A stretch of 64,000 bases of DNA. Origin: Pectinatus sottacetonis (GTDB lineage: Bacteria; Bacillota; Negativicutes; Selenomonadales; Selenomonadaceae). The notes below the pieces were generated by a model that saw nothing but the letters and a program-made list of their open reading frames with translations, did no database searches and was not told the DNA's origin. Position 1 is the stretch's first letter; each line of letters begins with the position of its first letter. Position numbers and translations under genes: made by a program. The stretch covers positions 2,118,001 through 2,182,000 of the forward strand of contig NZ_WIQK01000001.1 of assembly GCF_015732155.1 (NCBI RefSeq), read 5' to 3'. Below, piece by piece: positions 16,995-26,189 of the stretch.

Positions 16995-18255
16995 TCATTA
17001 TCCTTATTATTTCTTCTATAGTAGTTTGTTTTTGTTTGACTTTGTCAATGGCATCGCTTATCAAGGGACGCATGCCATTTTTTACGGCTAACTGTGTTAA
17101 AAGGTCAATATTGGTATTTTCATATATGGCTTGTTTAATGTCCGAGTCAACACTAAAAATTTCCTGCACGGCAATTTGTCCTAAATAACCGCTGTTATTA
17201 CATTTTGGACAACCGCGTCCATGAAAAAGATTATCAGGCGGGATTTTTTGCTTATGCATGAATTTATAAGCAGGGGAATTAGTCGCTGGCAGATATTTTT
17301 CCCGGCAATAGGGACATATACGCCGCAATAATCTTTGTGACAGACAGCCTGATAAAGTGGCTGCCAACAGGTAAGGTTTTATACCCAGGTCAAGCATTCG
17401 TAATACAGCACTGGCGGCATTTTTGGTATGGAGTGTTGACAATATAAGATGCCCTGTCAAGGCTGCTCTTACAGCGGCTTCAGCTGTTTTGCTGTCACGT
17501 ATTTCGCCAATAAGAAGGATATCAGGATCTTGTCGCAGCATGGCGCGCAGTCCCTTTTCAAAGGTCAGGCCTGTTTTTTCGTTTACCTGAACCTGATTGA
17601 TACCATTAAGTTTATATTCAACAGGATCTTCTATTGTTACAATATTTTTTTCTATTGTGTTCAATTCTTTTAGGGCGGCATATAATGTAGTAGTTTTTCC
17701 AGAATTGACAGGCCCGGTGTTTAATATAAGTCCGCTTGATCTGTGGAAAAGGGAATTAAATGCAGCATAATTTAGCGGGGACAAGGCTAATTCTTCTAGG
17801 GAAAGAAGTTTACCGGAAGTGTTTAGCAAGCGCATTACCATTTTTTCTCCATAAATTGTCGGTATAGTGGAAATTCTGATATCTATTGTTTTGTTTTTAT
17901 ATGTATAGGTGATATTGCCATCTTGCGGCTGTCGTTTTTCAACGATGTTTAGTTCTCCCAATATTTTTAGGCGGGAGATAATAAGGGGATGCAGGCTGAT
18001 AGGGAGAGAAGCATATTTATTTAGGACACCATCTATTCGCAGTCTTATGGTAATTAAAGTGGTGGTGGGTTCTATATGAATATCACTGGCATTTTGGAAA
18101 ATTGCGTCATTTATGATTTTATTGACTAGTTCGACTATAGGAGAACTACTTATGTTTATACTGGTGGTATTGGTAGATTTTTGTATTTGGTCAAATGAGC
18201 GAAGCGTTTTGTCGGCCAGCTCATTTAACGATAAATCAGTATTGGAAATAGTCAT
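16984..18255 (-). CDS. pilB: PilB/GspE-like assembly ATPase, short form without the MshEN N-terminal domain
   Basis: 423 residues. Order: short linker, N2 domain (ASDIHIEPTTTLITIRLRID), Walker A GPVNSGKTTT (Val-Asn replace the usual Thr-Gly), VTIEDPVEY, DPDILLIGEIRD, GHLILSTLHT, then a zinc-binding tetracysteine set (RRICPYC and GCPKCNN). Usual PilB/GspE proteins are about 560 residues with an N-terminal MshEN (c-di-GMP/PilZ-partner) domain, which is missing here; ComGA-type ATPases are also short. The ATG overlaps the aroE stop. Confidence 0.9.
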   Translation of the reverse strand: MTISNTDLSLNELADKTLRSFDQIQKSTNTTSINISSSPIVELVNKIINDAIFQNASDIHIEPTTTLITIRLRIDGVLNKYASLPISLHPLIISRLKILGELNIVEKRQPQDGNITYTYKNKTIDIRISTIPTIYGEKMVMRLLNTSGKLLSLEELALSPLNYAAFNSLFHRSSGLILNTGPVNSGKTTTLYAALKELNTIEKNIVTIEDPVEYKLNGINQVQVNEKTGLTFEKGLRAMLRQDPDILLIGEIRDSKTAEAAVRAALTGHLILSTLHTKNAASAVLRMLDLGIKPYLLAATLSGCLSQRLLRRICPYCREKYLPATNSPAYKFMHKQKIPPDNLFHGRGCPKCNNSGYLGQIAVQEIFSVDSDIKQAIYENTNIDLLTQLAVKNGMRPLISDAIDKVKQKQTTIEEIIRIMNDY

Positions 18256-19124
18256 TATATTTTTTCCAGCAAGGCTTTATGCAAAGCAATCCGCATTAAA
18301 TCAATGTCAATATTATGGCTGCCGGTCCATTTCTGCAAGGCAGCGGCACCTTGTCCGGCCAGCATGTATTCTCCATTTAGGATGATATTGTGGTTCTTTT
18401 CTGCTTCCAATAAAAATTTAGTTTTTTCTGGTGTATAAATTATGTCATAGATAACAGTGCGGGAAGCTATCTGGTTAAAATCAACAGGCGGCATTTCTTC
18501 GATGTAAGGATACATACCCAGTGGGGTAGTATTTACCAATAAATCGATTTTCGAAAGAAATTTGGTAAAGTTATTGTCCAGCCAGTTATAAACATGTATT
18601 TCACCTAAAGCAGAAAAATCACAAATAGTTTTTTGTGCTTTTTCTCTGTTACGCACACCAATATATAATTTTTTTACTCCTGCTTTGAGTAAACTGTAAA
18701 TTACAGCTCTGGCTGCACCCCCGGCTCCCAAAACAGCTGCGATTTTGTTTTTTACGGAAAAGTTGATGGTACTGAGAGCATTTATAAAGCCTTCATGATC
18801 AGTATTATAGCCATACATTTTGTTATCTTTTATTACAACAGTATTAACTGCACCAATTAGTTTGGCTGCATCATCAATATAATCCAGATAGGGAATAATA
18901 TTGATTTTGTGTGGAATGGTAACATTAAAACCCGTAAAGTTAAGTGCTTTCAAACCGGTAACAGCATTTCCTAATTGGCCTTTTTTTACGGGCATAGCAA
19001 TATATGCGTAATCGAGATCCATGTTTTGTAATACGGTATTTTGAATAACTGGTGAAAGGGAATGTTGTATAGGATATCCGATAACACCAATATTTTTGGT
19101 TTTTCCTGTATAAATTACAGACAA
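18255..19124 (-). CDS. aroE: Shikimate dehydrogenase (AroE)
   Basis: 289 residues; NADPH-dependent reduction of 3-dehydroshikimate. N-terminal substrate domain: GVIGYPIQHSLSPVIQN, then NVTIPHKINIIPYLD with the catalytic Lys. The nucleotide-binding GAGGAARAVIYSLL follows and then NTTPLGMYPY. Starts at TTG (19122-19124), with AAGGAGG at 19134-19140. First gene directly upstream of pilB with a one-base overlap, so pil genes may be co-transcribed with it. Confidence 0.94.
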   Translation of the reverse strand: MSVIYTGKTKNIGVIGYPIQHSLSPVIQNTVLQNMDLDYAYIAMPVKKGQLGNAVTGLKALNFTGFNVTIPHKINIIPYLDYIDDAAKLIGAVNTVVIKDNKMYGYNTDHEGFINALSTINFSVKNKIAAVLGAGGAARAVIYSLLKAGVKKLYIGVRNREKAQKTICDFSALGEIHVYNWLDNNFTKFLSKIDLLVNTTPLGMYPYIEEMPPVDFNQIASRTVIYDIIYTPEKTKFLLEAEKNHNIILNGEYMLAGQGAAALQKWTGSHNIDIDLMRIALHKALLEKI

Positions 19125-19153
19125 CTTTTATGACCTCCTTAAAAAGTGGATAA

Positions 19154-20683
19154 TTACTTGCTAGTGTTTATGTTATTTTTGAATTGAATAGCCTCAGCAA
19201 TGTGCTTTTCAGAAATGGTTGAGGAGTTGTCCAGATCAGCAATCGTACGGCTGACTTTTATTAATCTGTCATAGGATCGGGCACTTAAAGCCATCTGCTC
19301 AAAGACTATTTTTAGCATATTCTGAGCATTAGTAGTCAAGGGACATAGTTTTTTTATTAAAGCGTGATTCATTTGTGAATTGCAGTGCAGATGATATTTC
19401 ACCAGACGGTCATACTGTATTTGCCGGGCTTTTTCTACTCGTTGGCGTATGGTTGCTGAACTTTCAGCCTTTTTGTCATTTATCATATCAGTATAATCTA
19501 CGCGGGGAACTTGAATATGAATATCTATTCGGTCCAGCAGCGGTCCGGATATTTTTTTGGTGTAGCGCTTTATTTCATTGGGTGTGCAGGTACAATGATG
19601 TAATTTATCGCCTAAAAATCCGCACGGACATGGATTCATACTTGCTATAAGCATGAAGCTGGCTGGAAAAGTATATGAAGCGTTAATACGTGATATGGAA
19701 ATTTCTCTGTCTTCCAGCGGTTGGCGTAAAACTTCAAGAGTAGATTTATTAAATTCAGGTAATTCATCTAAAAAAAGTACACCATTGTGACTGAGGGTTA
19801 CTTCTCCCGGTTTGGGGATTGTGCCACCGCCTACCATTCCTGCATTGGAAATAGTATGATGCGGGCTGCGAAATGGACGCTGGAGTATGATGCCGGAATC
19901 TTTTTTTAATAAGCCGGCGATACTGTAAATTTTAGTTACCTCCAAGGCTTCTTGTTTTGACATGGCTGGTAAAATTGTTGCAGTCCGCCGGGCAAGCATT
20001 GTTTTGCCGGTGCCAGGAGCCCCGCACATTAAGACATTATGGCCGCCAGAAGCAGCAATTTCCAAAGCTCTTTTAGCAGTAAACTGGCCTTGGACATCAG
20101 AAAAATCATCCATGGACTCAATATTACTACCAATTGGAGATTCAGTCGCTTTTTGCGCTGAAGGGAGTGTCGTTTTGTTATTAAAAAAGTCTATTAGTTC
20201 TAGCAGACTGCCCAAGGGATAAACTGTGATGTTGTCTACTAATAGAGCTTCTTGTTCATTACCTTTGGCGAGAAACAAGAAGGGAATGTTATTTTCGTGA
20301 CAGCTGATTGCCATCGGCAGTATACCGTGAATGGGACGCAGGTTACCTTCAAGAGATAATTCTCCGGCAAACATGGCATGCTGACAGCGGGATGGAGGTA
20401 AAAAACCATATGCGTCTAGAAGTGCGACTGCTATAGGTAAATCAAGGCCACAGCCATCTTTTTTTAAGTCGGCTGGTGCCAGATTTATAGTGATTTTACG
20501 GGGAGGCAGCTTTATACCTGAGTTTTTTATAGCAGTACGCACACGCTCTTTAGCTTCTCTTACAGCAGGATCGGGTAGACCAACTATATCAAATGATGGC
20601 AGGCCGTTTGATATATCAGCTTCTACTTCAATAATGATGCCGTTAATTCCGGCTGTAGCTGCACCGATGGTTTTAGCAAACAT
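19154..20683 (-). CDS. comM: ComM/YifB-family Mg-chelatase-like AAA+ ATPase
   Basis: 509 residues. N-terminal Lon-protease-like fold (EVDISNGLPSFDIVGLPD-type region and KITINLAPADLKKDG); AAA+ core with Walker A GAPGTGKTMLARR near residue 220 and Walker B GVLFLDELPEF; C-terminal MgChl segment containing ARSYDRLIKVSRTIADL. ComM is a hexameric branch-migration helicase that promotes integration of donor DNA during natural transformation in Vibrio and Haemophilus. Being upstream of aroE and the pil operon fits a DNA-uptake role, though this family is also present in many non-competent bacteria. Confidence 0.9.
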   Translation of the reverse strand: MFAKTIGAATAGINGIIIEVEADISNGLPSFDIVGLPDPAVREAKERVRTAIKNSGIKLPPRKITINLAPADLKKDGCGLDLPIAVALLDAYGFLPPSRCQHAMFAGELSLEGNLRPIHGILPMAISCHENNIPFLFLAKGNEQEALLVDNITVYPLGSLLELIDFFNNKTTLPSAQKATESPIGSNIESMDDFSDVQGQFTAKRALEIAASGGHNVLMCGAPGTGKTMLARRTATILPAMSKQEALEVTKIYSIAGLLKKDSGIILQRPFRSPHHTISNAGMVGGGTIPKPGEVTLSHNGVLFLDELPEFNKSTLEVLRQPLEDREISISRINASYTFPASFMLIASMNPCPCGFLGDKLHHCTCTPNEIKRYTKKISGPLLDRIDIHIQVPRVDYTDMINDKKAESSATIRQRVEKARQIQYDRLVKYHLHCNSQMNHALIKKLCPLTTNAQNMLKIVFEQMALSARSYDRLIKVSRTIADLDNSSTISEKHIAEAIQFKNNINTSK

Positions 20684-20707
20684 AGAAGGCCTTCTTTATA
20701 TAAAATT

Positions 20708-21295
20708 TTATTCTCCCGTCCAGCGGGTAAATAAATTGTGTTCAATACCGAGTTGGTCACATATTTTACCTACCATGATGTTTATCAGGTCATCCAATTT
20801 CTGTGGTTTATGGTAAAATCCCGGGCAGGCTGGCACGATTCGTACACCAATACGTGATAATTTTAACATATTTTCTAAGTGCAAGGGACTTAATGGCGTT
20901 TCTCTTGGTACCAATATTAATTTTCTGTTTTCTTTTATGGTAACATCAGCGGCTCGGATAAGAAGATTATCGGTAATGCCTGCAGCAATTGAGCCAATAG
21001 TTTTCATGGAGCAGGGAAGAACGACCATGGCATCGCATAAAAATGAGCCGCTGGCTATTGAGGCGCCAATATTGTCAACATCATATATATAATCGGTATA
21101 GTTTTTCATATCATTTGTTGTAAGCTGACACTCATATTGAAGTACATCAATGCCGGAATGGGTTATTACAAGATGCGTTTCTATATTTACTGCCTGTAAA
21201 ACTTCTAATAATTTTACGGCATATATAGAACCGCTTGCTCCTGTTATGCCGATGATGATTCGTTTTTTTCTTTTATTCATATTGTTAGATTTCAA
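20708..21295 (-). CDS. ubiX: UbiX/Pad1 flavin prenyltransferase
   Basis: 195 residues; makes prenylated FMN for UbiD-type decarboxylases. Motifs: GITGASGSIYAVKLLEVL at the N-terminus (FMN binding), CSMKTIGSIAAGITDNLLIRAADV, and LVPRETPLSPLHLENMLKLS with the conserved Arg-Glu. A TTG at 21295 is 4 nt after AAAGGGAG; an ATG at 21280 is the alternative start. No ubiD is in the window. It overlaps the end of yraN by 11 nt. Confidence 0.92.
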   Translation of the reverse strand: MKSNNMNKRKKRIIIGITGASGSIYAVKLLEVLQAVNIETHLVITHSGIDVLQYECQLTTNDMKNYTDYIYDVDNIGASIASGSFLCDAMVVLPCSMKTIGSIAAGITDNLLIRAADVTIKENRKLILVPRETPLSPLHLENMLKLSRIGVRIVPACPGFYHKPQKLDDLINIMVGKICDQLGIEHNLFTRWTGE

Positions 21296-21644
21296 AAGCT
21301 CCCTTTATATGATTTACTTTATAACAAGTAAATTGTTTATAATAAATTTCAATAATATCAAAACGATAATTTACTGGTAAGTTTTGGTGCAGGAGAATAT
21401 AAAATTCTGCTGTATGGATAATTTTTCGTTGTTTTTTTATATCTACAGCTTGAGCTGCAGTGCCAAAAAAAGTATTTTTTCTTGTTTTTACTTCTACAAA
21501 AATTAAAAAAGACCCTTTTTTAGCTATTATGTCTATCTCACCATATTTTGAAAAAAAGTTCATATTTAATATTTTATAACCCTGCTTTTGTAGAAAATCA
21601 GCAGCGCATTTTTCTCCTAAACTGCCTATCTTTTTTTTATCCAT
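21285..21644 (-). CDS. YraN-family (UPF0102) endonuclease-fold protein
   Basis: About 119 residues with the YraN layout: KKIGSLGEKCAADFLQKQGYKIL, YGEIDIIAKKGSFLIFVEVKTRK (the PD-(D/E)xK-like E-x-D and E-V-K positions), then AAQAVDIKKQRKIIHTAEFYI and RFDIIEIY. A predicted nuclease-like fold; its cellular role is not settled. ATG 21644 follows the ylqH stop by 4 nt, so it is probably translationally coupled; the frame extends upstream into ylqH but without support. Confidence 0.85.
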   Translation of the reverse strand: MDKKKIGSLGEKCAADFLQKQGYKILNMNFFSKYGEIDIIAKKGSFLIFVEVKTRKNTFFGTAAQAVDIKKQRKIIHTAEFYILLHQNLPVNYRFDIIEIYYKQFTCYKVNHIKGAFEI

Positions 21645-21648
21645 AATA

Positions 21649-21951
21649 TTATAGTTTCGGTTTAGGTTTTTTATTTTTGTCAATACGATATACATAAGCA
21701 AGAATTTCTGCTACTACTGCATATAGCTCTGGAGGAATTTCTCTATCCAATTCAAGAGCCATTAGCATACTTACAAGAGTTTTATCCTGATATATGGGAA
21801 CAGAGTTCTTTTGTGCTGCCTGTAAGATACTTTCTGCTGTATATCCTCGGCCCTTGGCAACTACCCTGGGGGCTTTTCCTTTTTTTTCCTGATAGCGTAA
21901 GGCAACAGCTTTTTTATCCGGGGGAAAAGTATTGTTGTTGTTTTCTTCCAT
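21649..21951 (-). CDS. ylqH: YlqH-like protein related to the FlhB cytoplasmic switch domain
   Basis: 100 residues matching only the C-terminal cytoplasmic domain of FlhB/EscU: KAVALRYQEKKGKAPRVVAKG, then AAQKNSVPIYQDKTLVSML and ELDREIPPELYAVVAEILAYVYR. The FlhB autocleavage motif NPTH and all membrane helices are absent (PPDKKAVALRY stands where NPTHYAVALRY would be). AGGAG lies 9 nt before the ATG. B. subtilis ylqH occupies the same place after rnhB-ylqG. Function unknown. Confidence 0.85.
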   Translation of the reverse strand: MEENNNNTFPPDKKAVALRYQEKKGKAPRVVAKGRGYTAESILQAAQKNSVPIYQDKTLVSMLMALELDREIPPELYAVVAEILAYVYRIDKNKKPKPKL

Positions 21952-21972
21952 GACGATTAACTCCTGATTTTT

Positions 21973-23796
21973 TTAATCTATAGCACCAATTTTTAATTCA
22001 GTAAGGGTGAGCTTTGATTTGTGAAGATATGCGCGTAAATCAGGCAGATAGTCTTCAAATGATAAAGCGGTATTTTCATTGGAAAAGGCCAGCCGAATGT
22101 TCAGGTTTTGTTTGTTATACAGCCGGAGAATAACTTCTACAGCACCGGCATTTTCTGTTAGGCAGCATACTCGAAGCCATGTTTCATACTGGGTTTCTCC
22201 GTTTGCAGTGTTTTTGTGGCCTTCGTTGTATACATTCACATATGTCGGATAGCTTTTATGTTCGTCAAGAAATACGGGCAGTATAAAGTCAAGAGATTTT
22301 TGTGTGGAGGAAACTGTTGAACTGCTGGAAAAGGAATGATTCATTATTTTAGAAAAATCTTCAATATCCTTTCCTGTTTGCTTTAATGTTTCAGCATGGG
22401 TAGTATTTATTGTACTTATATCACTTAATTGAACAAATGTCCATAGTTTTGGCAGATTGGGGAGTTCCTGCTCATTGGCAGCTTCTGATATGACACCAGG
22501 GATATTTTGTTCAACAACTTGTAGAGCTTTTTGCAGCTGTTTGATGTTTTCTAAAGGAAAATCAGTATTATTTACAAATTGTTTGAGCAATTCGGTGTCC
22601 TGGGGTGTCAGGGTATTGGACTTTAAGACTAGGTTACCCATTTCTTGTAATGTGTGCAGGCTCTGGGGAGTATTATTTATAGTATATGATAAAAGAGGAG
22701 ATTTGCTTTGACCAGTGATATTAGTGCTGGTGTTTTGCTGGGAAACAGCAGCTTTTCCCGTGTTATTAGCTGGCAGCTCTGGGGTTGCTGAGGTTTTTCC
22801 CTTTACAGCAGTGGAGGTGGTATCAGTTTGTTTTTCGGTAGAAATGATATTTTGTTTTTCATTTAGAGGTATACTCCGAGTATTTGTTTGAGTTGGTGTG
22901 GTTTCAATGCCAGCTTGATTTTTACTTATGGTAGTATCTGGAGAGAGTTCTGATAAGACAGAAGTTTTAGGTTTTACGTTATTTTCCAGTGCAGGCTGTT
23001 TATTGTGTATGGCAGGAGAAATAATCTTTTCCGGAAGTACTGTGTGGGTAGTGGCAGAAGCAGCAGAAGCCCCCGTGGAAATAGACGATGAATTTTGTTT
23101 AGCACTGTTGTCACTGCCAGAATTAGCTGCTGTAACAGTTGTGTGAGGATTTTGTTTAAATAATGTTTCCAATAAGTTTTTTAATGTCTGCATGTTTTTA
23201 TTAAGTGGACTGCTTAGCTCCTGATTGTCAGATGGAGTAGAAGATAAGAGATTTTTCAAGGCTGGAGGCAGGTCTTTGACAGTTTTGCCGTTAAGTAGAT
23301 TAAAAGAAGTTTTTAATAAATCCACTGTATTTGGCATTTGAGGATCTTCGCTAATTAAGGAACGAAAATTGCTTAGTAAAGTTTTTATATCTGCTGGCAG
23401 ACCATTGAAATTATTATTTTCTATGAGATCACCAAGCTGGGTGAGAAATTTTCCCAATAAAGCTAGTTCATCAAAGGCATATCGTTTGGCCTGGATGGTA
23501 TCGCTGAGTCCCTGGGATAAAGTTTTGTCCAAAGAAAAAGAGTTTTGCAGAATATCCTGAATTAGTTTTTGGATTTCTGGCGGCAGGTCCTCAATATTAT
23601 TATTTTGTGTACTGGTTATTTCTGACAGGATTTTTGATAGATCAGTAATAGCACTGCGTATTGATACATCTGTTTGTGGACGAAAACCAGAAGATGTATC
23701 AATGGTCTCTTGGGTGGAATTACTTTTATCAACGGGTTCTGATGTTGTAGGCTTTTGTGTAGGATTAGCCGCATTTATTTGTGGTTGTATAGGCAT
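21973..23796 (-). CDS. ylqG: YlqG-like protein with a FliK (hook-length control)-type C-terminus
   Basis: 607 residues. The first 40 are Pro/Thr/Gln-rich, about 50-190 form a helical region, about 200-365 are low-complexity Ser/Thr/Asn/Lys, and the C-terminal 150 resemble the FliK Flg_hook domain (ETWLRVCCLTENAGAVEVIL and RLAFSNENTALSFEDYLPDL). This ruler-like organisation next to an FlhB-switch-like protein mirrors FliK-FlhB. It is unlikely to be the genuine flagellar FliK, since no flagellar genes surround it. AAGGAG ribosome binding site. Confidence 0.75.
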   Translation of the reverse strand: MPIQPQINAANPTQKPTTSEPVDKSNSTQETIDTSSGFRPQTDVSIRSAITDLSKILSEITSTQNNNIEDLPPEIQKLIQDILQNSFSLDKTLSQGLSDTIQAKRYAFDELALLGKFLTQLGDLIENNNFNGLPADIKTLLSNFRSLISEDPQMPNTVDLLKTSFNLLNGKTVKDLPPALKNLLSSTPSDNQELSSPLNKNMQTLKNLLETLFKQNPHTTVTAANSGSDNSAKQNSSSISTGASAASATTHTVLPEKIISPAIHNKQPALENNVKPKTSVLSELSPDTTISKNQAGIETTPTQTNTRSIPLNEKQNIISTEKQTDTTSTAVKGKTSATPELPANNTGKAAVSQQNTSTNITGQSKSPLLSYTINNTPQSLHTLQEMGNLVLKSNTLTPQDTELLKQFVNNTDFPLENIKQLQKALQVVEQNIPGVISEAANEQELPNLPKLWTFVQLSDISTINTTHAETLKQTGKDIEDFSKIMNHSFSSSSTVSSTQKSLDFILPVFLDEHKSYPTYVNVYNEGHKNTANGETQYETWLRVCCLTENAGAVEVILRLYNKQNLNIRLAFSNENTALSFEDYLPDLRAYLHKSKLTLTELKIGAID

Positions 23797-23814
23797 AGCA
23801 GTTCTCCTTATTTA

Positions 23815-24573
23815 TTACATTGACTTTATTGGTTCGAAGGAACGGCGATGTATAGGACACGGTCCGTATTTTTGTAATGCCTCAATATGATTTTTGGTTC
23901 CATAACCTTTATGACGGGAAAATCCATACTGGGGGTATTTTTTATCATATTCATTCATTAAATGGTCACGTTCTACTTTAGCTATAATAGACGCAGCGGC
24001 TATAGATGCACTTTTGGAATCACCTTTTATTATGGAGAGATGGGGGATTTCCAGTAAGTTTAACGGTGTTGCATCTATGAGTACCTGCTCAGGAGTAATT
24101 CCAAGACCGTATATAGCATTATACATGGCATTCATTGAAGCCTGATAAATATTTATGCGGTCAATGGTTTTTTCATCTATGATAGAACGGCTTATAGATA
24201 AAGCTTTTTCGGTTATTAAAGTATAAATTTTTTCCCGCATAGCAGGTGCAAGTTTTTTAGAATCATTTAATTTAGGAATAAAACAACCTATAGGTAGAAT
24301 AACGGCAGCAGCTATTACTGGTCCGGCAAGGGGACCGCGCCCGGCTTCATCAACTCCTGCAATATAGTTTATGCCTTGTTCTTTAAATTGATATTCATAT
24401 TTATATAAATTATGCAGACGGGATTTTTCTTTTTGTTCGTTAGTATAGTGTTTAAGAAGCTGCTGGACAGATTTTCTTTTATCTGTATGCAGCATAGAGA
24501 TAATGTCATCATTGATATTATCTTTTTCAAGAATAGAGGCAATCTCTCTCGTTGACATATTCTTTAAGTTCAT
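23815..24573 (-). CDS. rnhB: Ribonuclease HII (RnhB)
   Basis: About 252 residues; removes RNA from RNA-DNA hybrids and misincorporated ribonucleotides. Catalytic acidic residues: GVDEAGRGPLAGPVIAAAV (Asp-Glu), VLIDATPL (Asp) and later KVERDHLM (Asp). GFSRHKGYGTKNHIEALQKYGPCPIHR is the usual C-terminus. An N-terminal extension of about 70 residues is like Firmicute RnhB. The start is ambiguous: ATG 24573 is chosen; 24606 and 24558 are alternatives. Confidence 0.93.
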   Translation of the reverse strand: MNLKNMSTREIASILEKDNINDDIISMLHTDKRKSVQQLLKHYTNEQKEKSRLHNLYKYEYQFKEQGINYIAGVDEAGRGPLAGPVIAAAVILPIGCFIPKLNDSKKLAPAMREKIYTLITEKALSISRSIIDEKTIDRINIYQASMNAMYNAIYGLGITPEQVLIDATPLNLLEIPHLSIIKGDSKSASIAAASIIAKVERDHLMNEYDKKYPQYGFSRHKGYGTKNHIEALQKYGPCPIHRRSFEPIKSM

Positions 24574-24671
24574 ATATTTACCTATAAAAATACACCATAT
24601 TACCAATTCGGTATATGATGCATTTTTTCCTTGTTGTATTGATATTTTTTGGTTAACCTTATAACTAATAT

Positions 24672-25544
24672 TTAAAGCGAAGGTGATTCTAATGAAATCC
24701 GGCCCAACCGGCCGCTGCGAAAGTCAGTGAAAATAACCGTTATGACTTTTTCGGCATCAATGTTGCCGCCTTTTATCAGACAGCCGCGTTTTTGACCGAT
24801 TATGTGGAACAGTTCTTCACAAGTGTCAGGCAGATTGGTAAGGTTGAATCGTGATAGTAAGGCTGGGCCGTAATGTTCTTTTAGAAAATCCAGCAAAAGC
24901 ATGGCTACCTTTTCTTTGTCATAGATATCATCCTTTACAGCACCACTGAAAGCAAGATTTAAGCCAACTATAGGATCGTCAAATTTTGGCCATAGAAGAC
25001 CGGGCATATCAAGAAGATCGATATTCTTATTTATACGTATCCATTGTTTTGTTCTAGTGACACCTGGGCGGTTTTCAGTTTTAGCAGCGGATGATTTTGC
25101 CAGACGGTTTATGAGAGAGGATTTTCCTACGTTGGGAATACCTACAATCATAGCTCTGGCACTTCTGGGGTTAGCACCGTGGGAAGCAAATTTTTCCGTT
25201 TGTTTTTTCGTTAAAGCTGTGATAGCAGACATAAGTGTTTTTAGGTTTTTACCCTTTACAGAATCAATAGATATGGCTGTTTTACCCATTAATTTATAAA
25301 ATCTAATCCATTCATCTGTTATAACTGGATCAGCAAGGTCTGCTTTATTTAAAACAATAATATGAGGTTTACTGCCAATCATGCTTTTTATTATAGGATT
25401 AGAACTTGATAGTGGAATACGTGAATCGAGAAGTTCAATTACGATGTCGACTAATTTCAAATTTTCTTCAATTAAGCGGCGGGCCTTTGTCATGTGTCCT
25501 GGAAACCATTGGACTAAAGGTATATTAATATTCTGTTCGTTCAT
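24672..25544 (-). CDS. rbgA: Ribosome biogenesis GTPase A (RbgA/YlqF)
   Basis: About 290 residues; circularly permuted GTPase that acts late in 50S assembly. G-motif order: G4 VLNKADLAD first, then G1 GIPNVGKSSLINRLA and G3 DMPGLLWPKF. The N-terminus WFPGHMTKARRLIEEN is diagnostic. GGAG spaced 6 nt from ATG 25544 favours that start over 25556. Sits in the usual rplS-rbgA-rnhB order except that lepB intervenes. Confidence 0.95.
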   Translation of the reverse strand: MNEQNINIPLVQWFPGHMTKARRLIEENLKLVDIVIELLDSRIPLSSSNPIIKSMIGSKPHIIVLNKADLADPVITDEWIRFYKLMGKTAISIDSVKGKNLKTLMSAITALTKKQTEKFASHGANPRSARAMIVGIPNVGKSSLINRLAKSSAAKTENRPGVTRTKQWIRINKNIDLLDMPGLLWPKFDDPIVGLNLAFSGAVKDDIYDKEKVAMLLLDFLKEHYGPALLSRFNLTNLPDTCEELFHIIGQKRGCLIKGGNIDAEKVITVIFTDFRSGRLGRISLESPSL

Positions 25545-25564
25545 TTTTATCTCCATTTAGTTAG

Positions 25565-25592
25565 AAAAAACGCCGGTATAACCGACGTTTTT
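25565..25592 (-). terminator. Rho-independent terminator or attenuator after lepB
   Basis: In the - strand transcript, AACGTCGGT pairs with ACCGGCGTT and is followed by six U. It lies between lepB and rbgA, both on the - strand, so it may partly separate them. Confidence 0.75.
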
Positions 25593-25619
25593 ATTATCTT
25601 ATATGAAACATCTAAAAAG

Positions 25620-26144
25620 TCAAGGCAGAGAATGGATTTCATTTAATGGCCAAAAGACTAATACAGCTTTTCCCCTTATCAAATTAAATGGAACAAAACC
25701 AACATCAGGGAAACGACTGTCTTCGGAATTGTTACGATTATCTCCCATGACAAATATATGTCCTGCTGGAATAGTGGTCAAAGGATAATCACCCTTGGTC
25801 TGGCTGAGAATATAAGGTTCATTTTGTAATTTCCCATTGACAAAAACATGTCCATTTTTTATTTCTATAGTATCCCCTGGTAGAGCAATGACTCTTTTTA
25901 TAAAATCACGGCTGGGATCTTTTGGATACTGAAAAATAAGAACTTCGCCTTTTTTTGGTTCACGGAAACGGTAGACGAATTTGTTAACTACCAGGCGTTC
26001 ATGATTCTCTAATGTAGGTTCCATGGAAGGACCATCAACGAGATATAGTTCAACAATAAAATGACGTATGAATAAAGCAAGAACTACCGCAATAACAATT
26101 GATATAATCCAGTCTTTAATTTCTGCGCCTAATGATTTGTTCAT
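25620..26144 (-). CDS. lepB: Type I signal peptidase (LepB/SipS)
   Basis: 174 residues: one N-terminal membrane helix (about 10-30) and an external catalytic domain. The catalytic Ser is in VDGPSMEPTL (about residue 41), and the catalytic Lys in FIKRVIALPGD (about residue 83). GDNRNNSEDSR is the conserved box E. This is the short, single-helix Firmicute type. It is inserted between rplS and rbgA and is flanked by a hairpin terminator on each side. Confidence 0.94.
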   Translation of the reverse strand: MNKSLGAEIKDWIISIVIAVVLALFIRHFIVELYLVDGPSMEPTLENHERLVVNKFVYRFREPKKGEVLIFQYPKDPSRDFIKRVIALPGDTIEIKNGHVFVNGKLQNEPYILSQTKGDYPLTTIPAGHIFVMGDNRNNSEDSRFPDVGFVPFNLIRGKAVLVFWPLNEIHSLP

Positions 26145-26189
26145 ATTCAGCCTCCAGCGGATAAGTTTTATTTGTAGGAAATTATTTTA

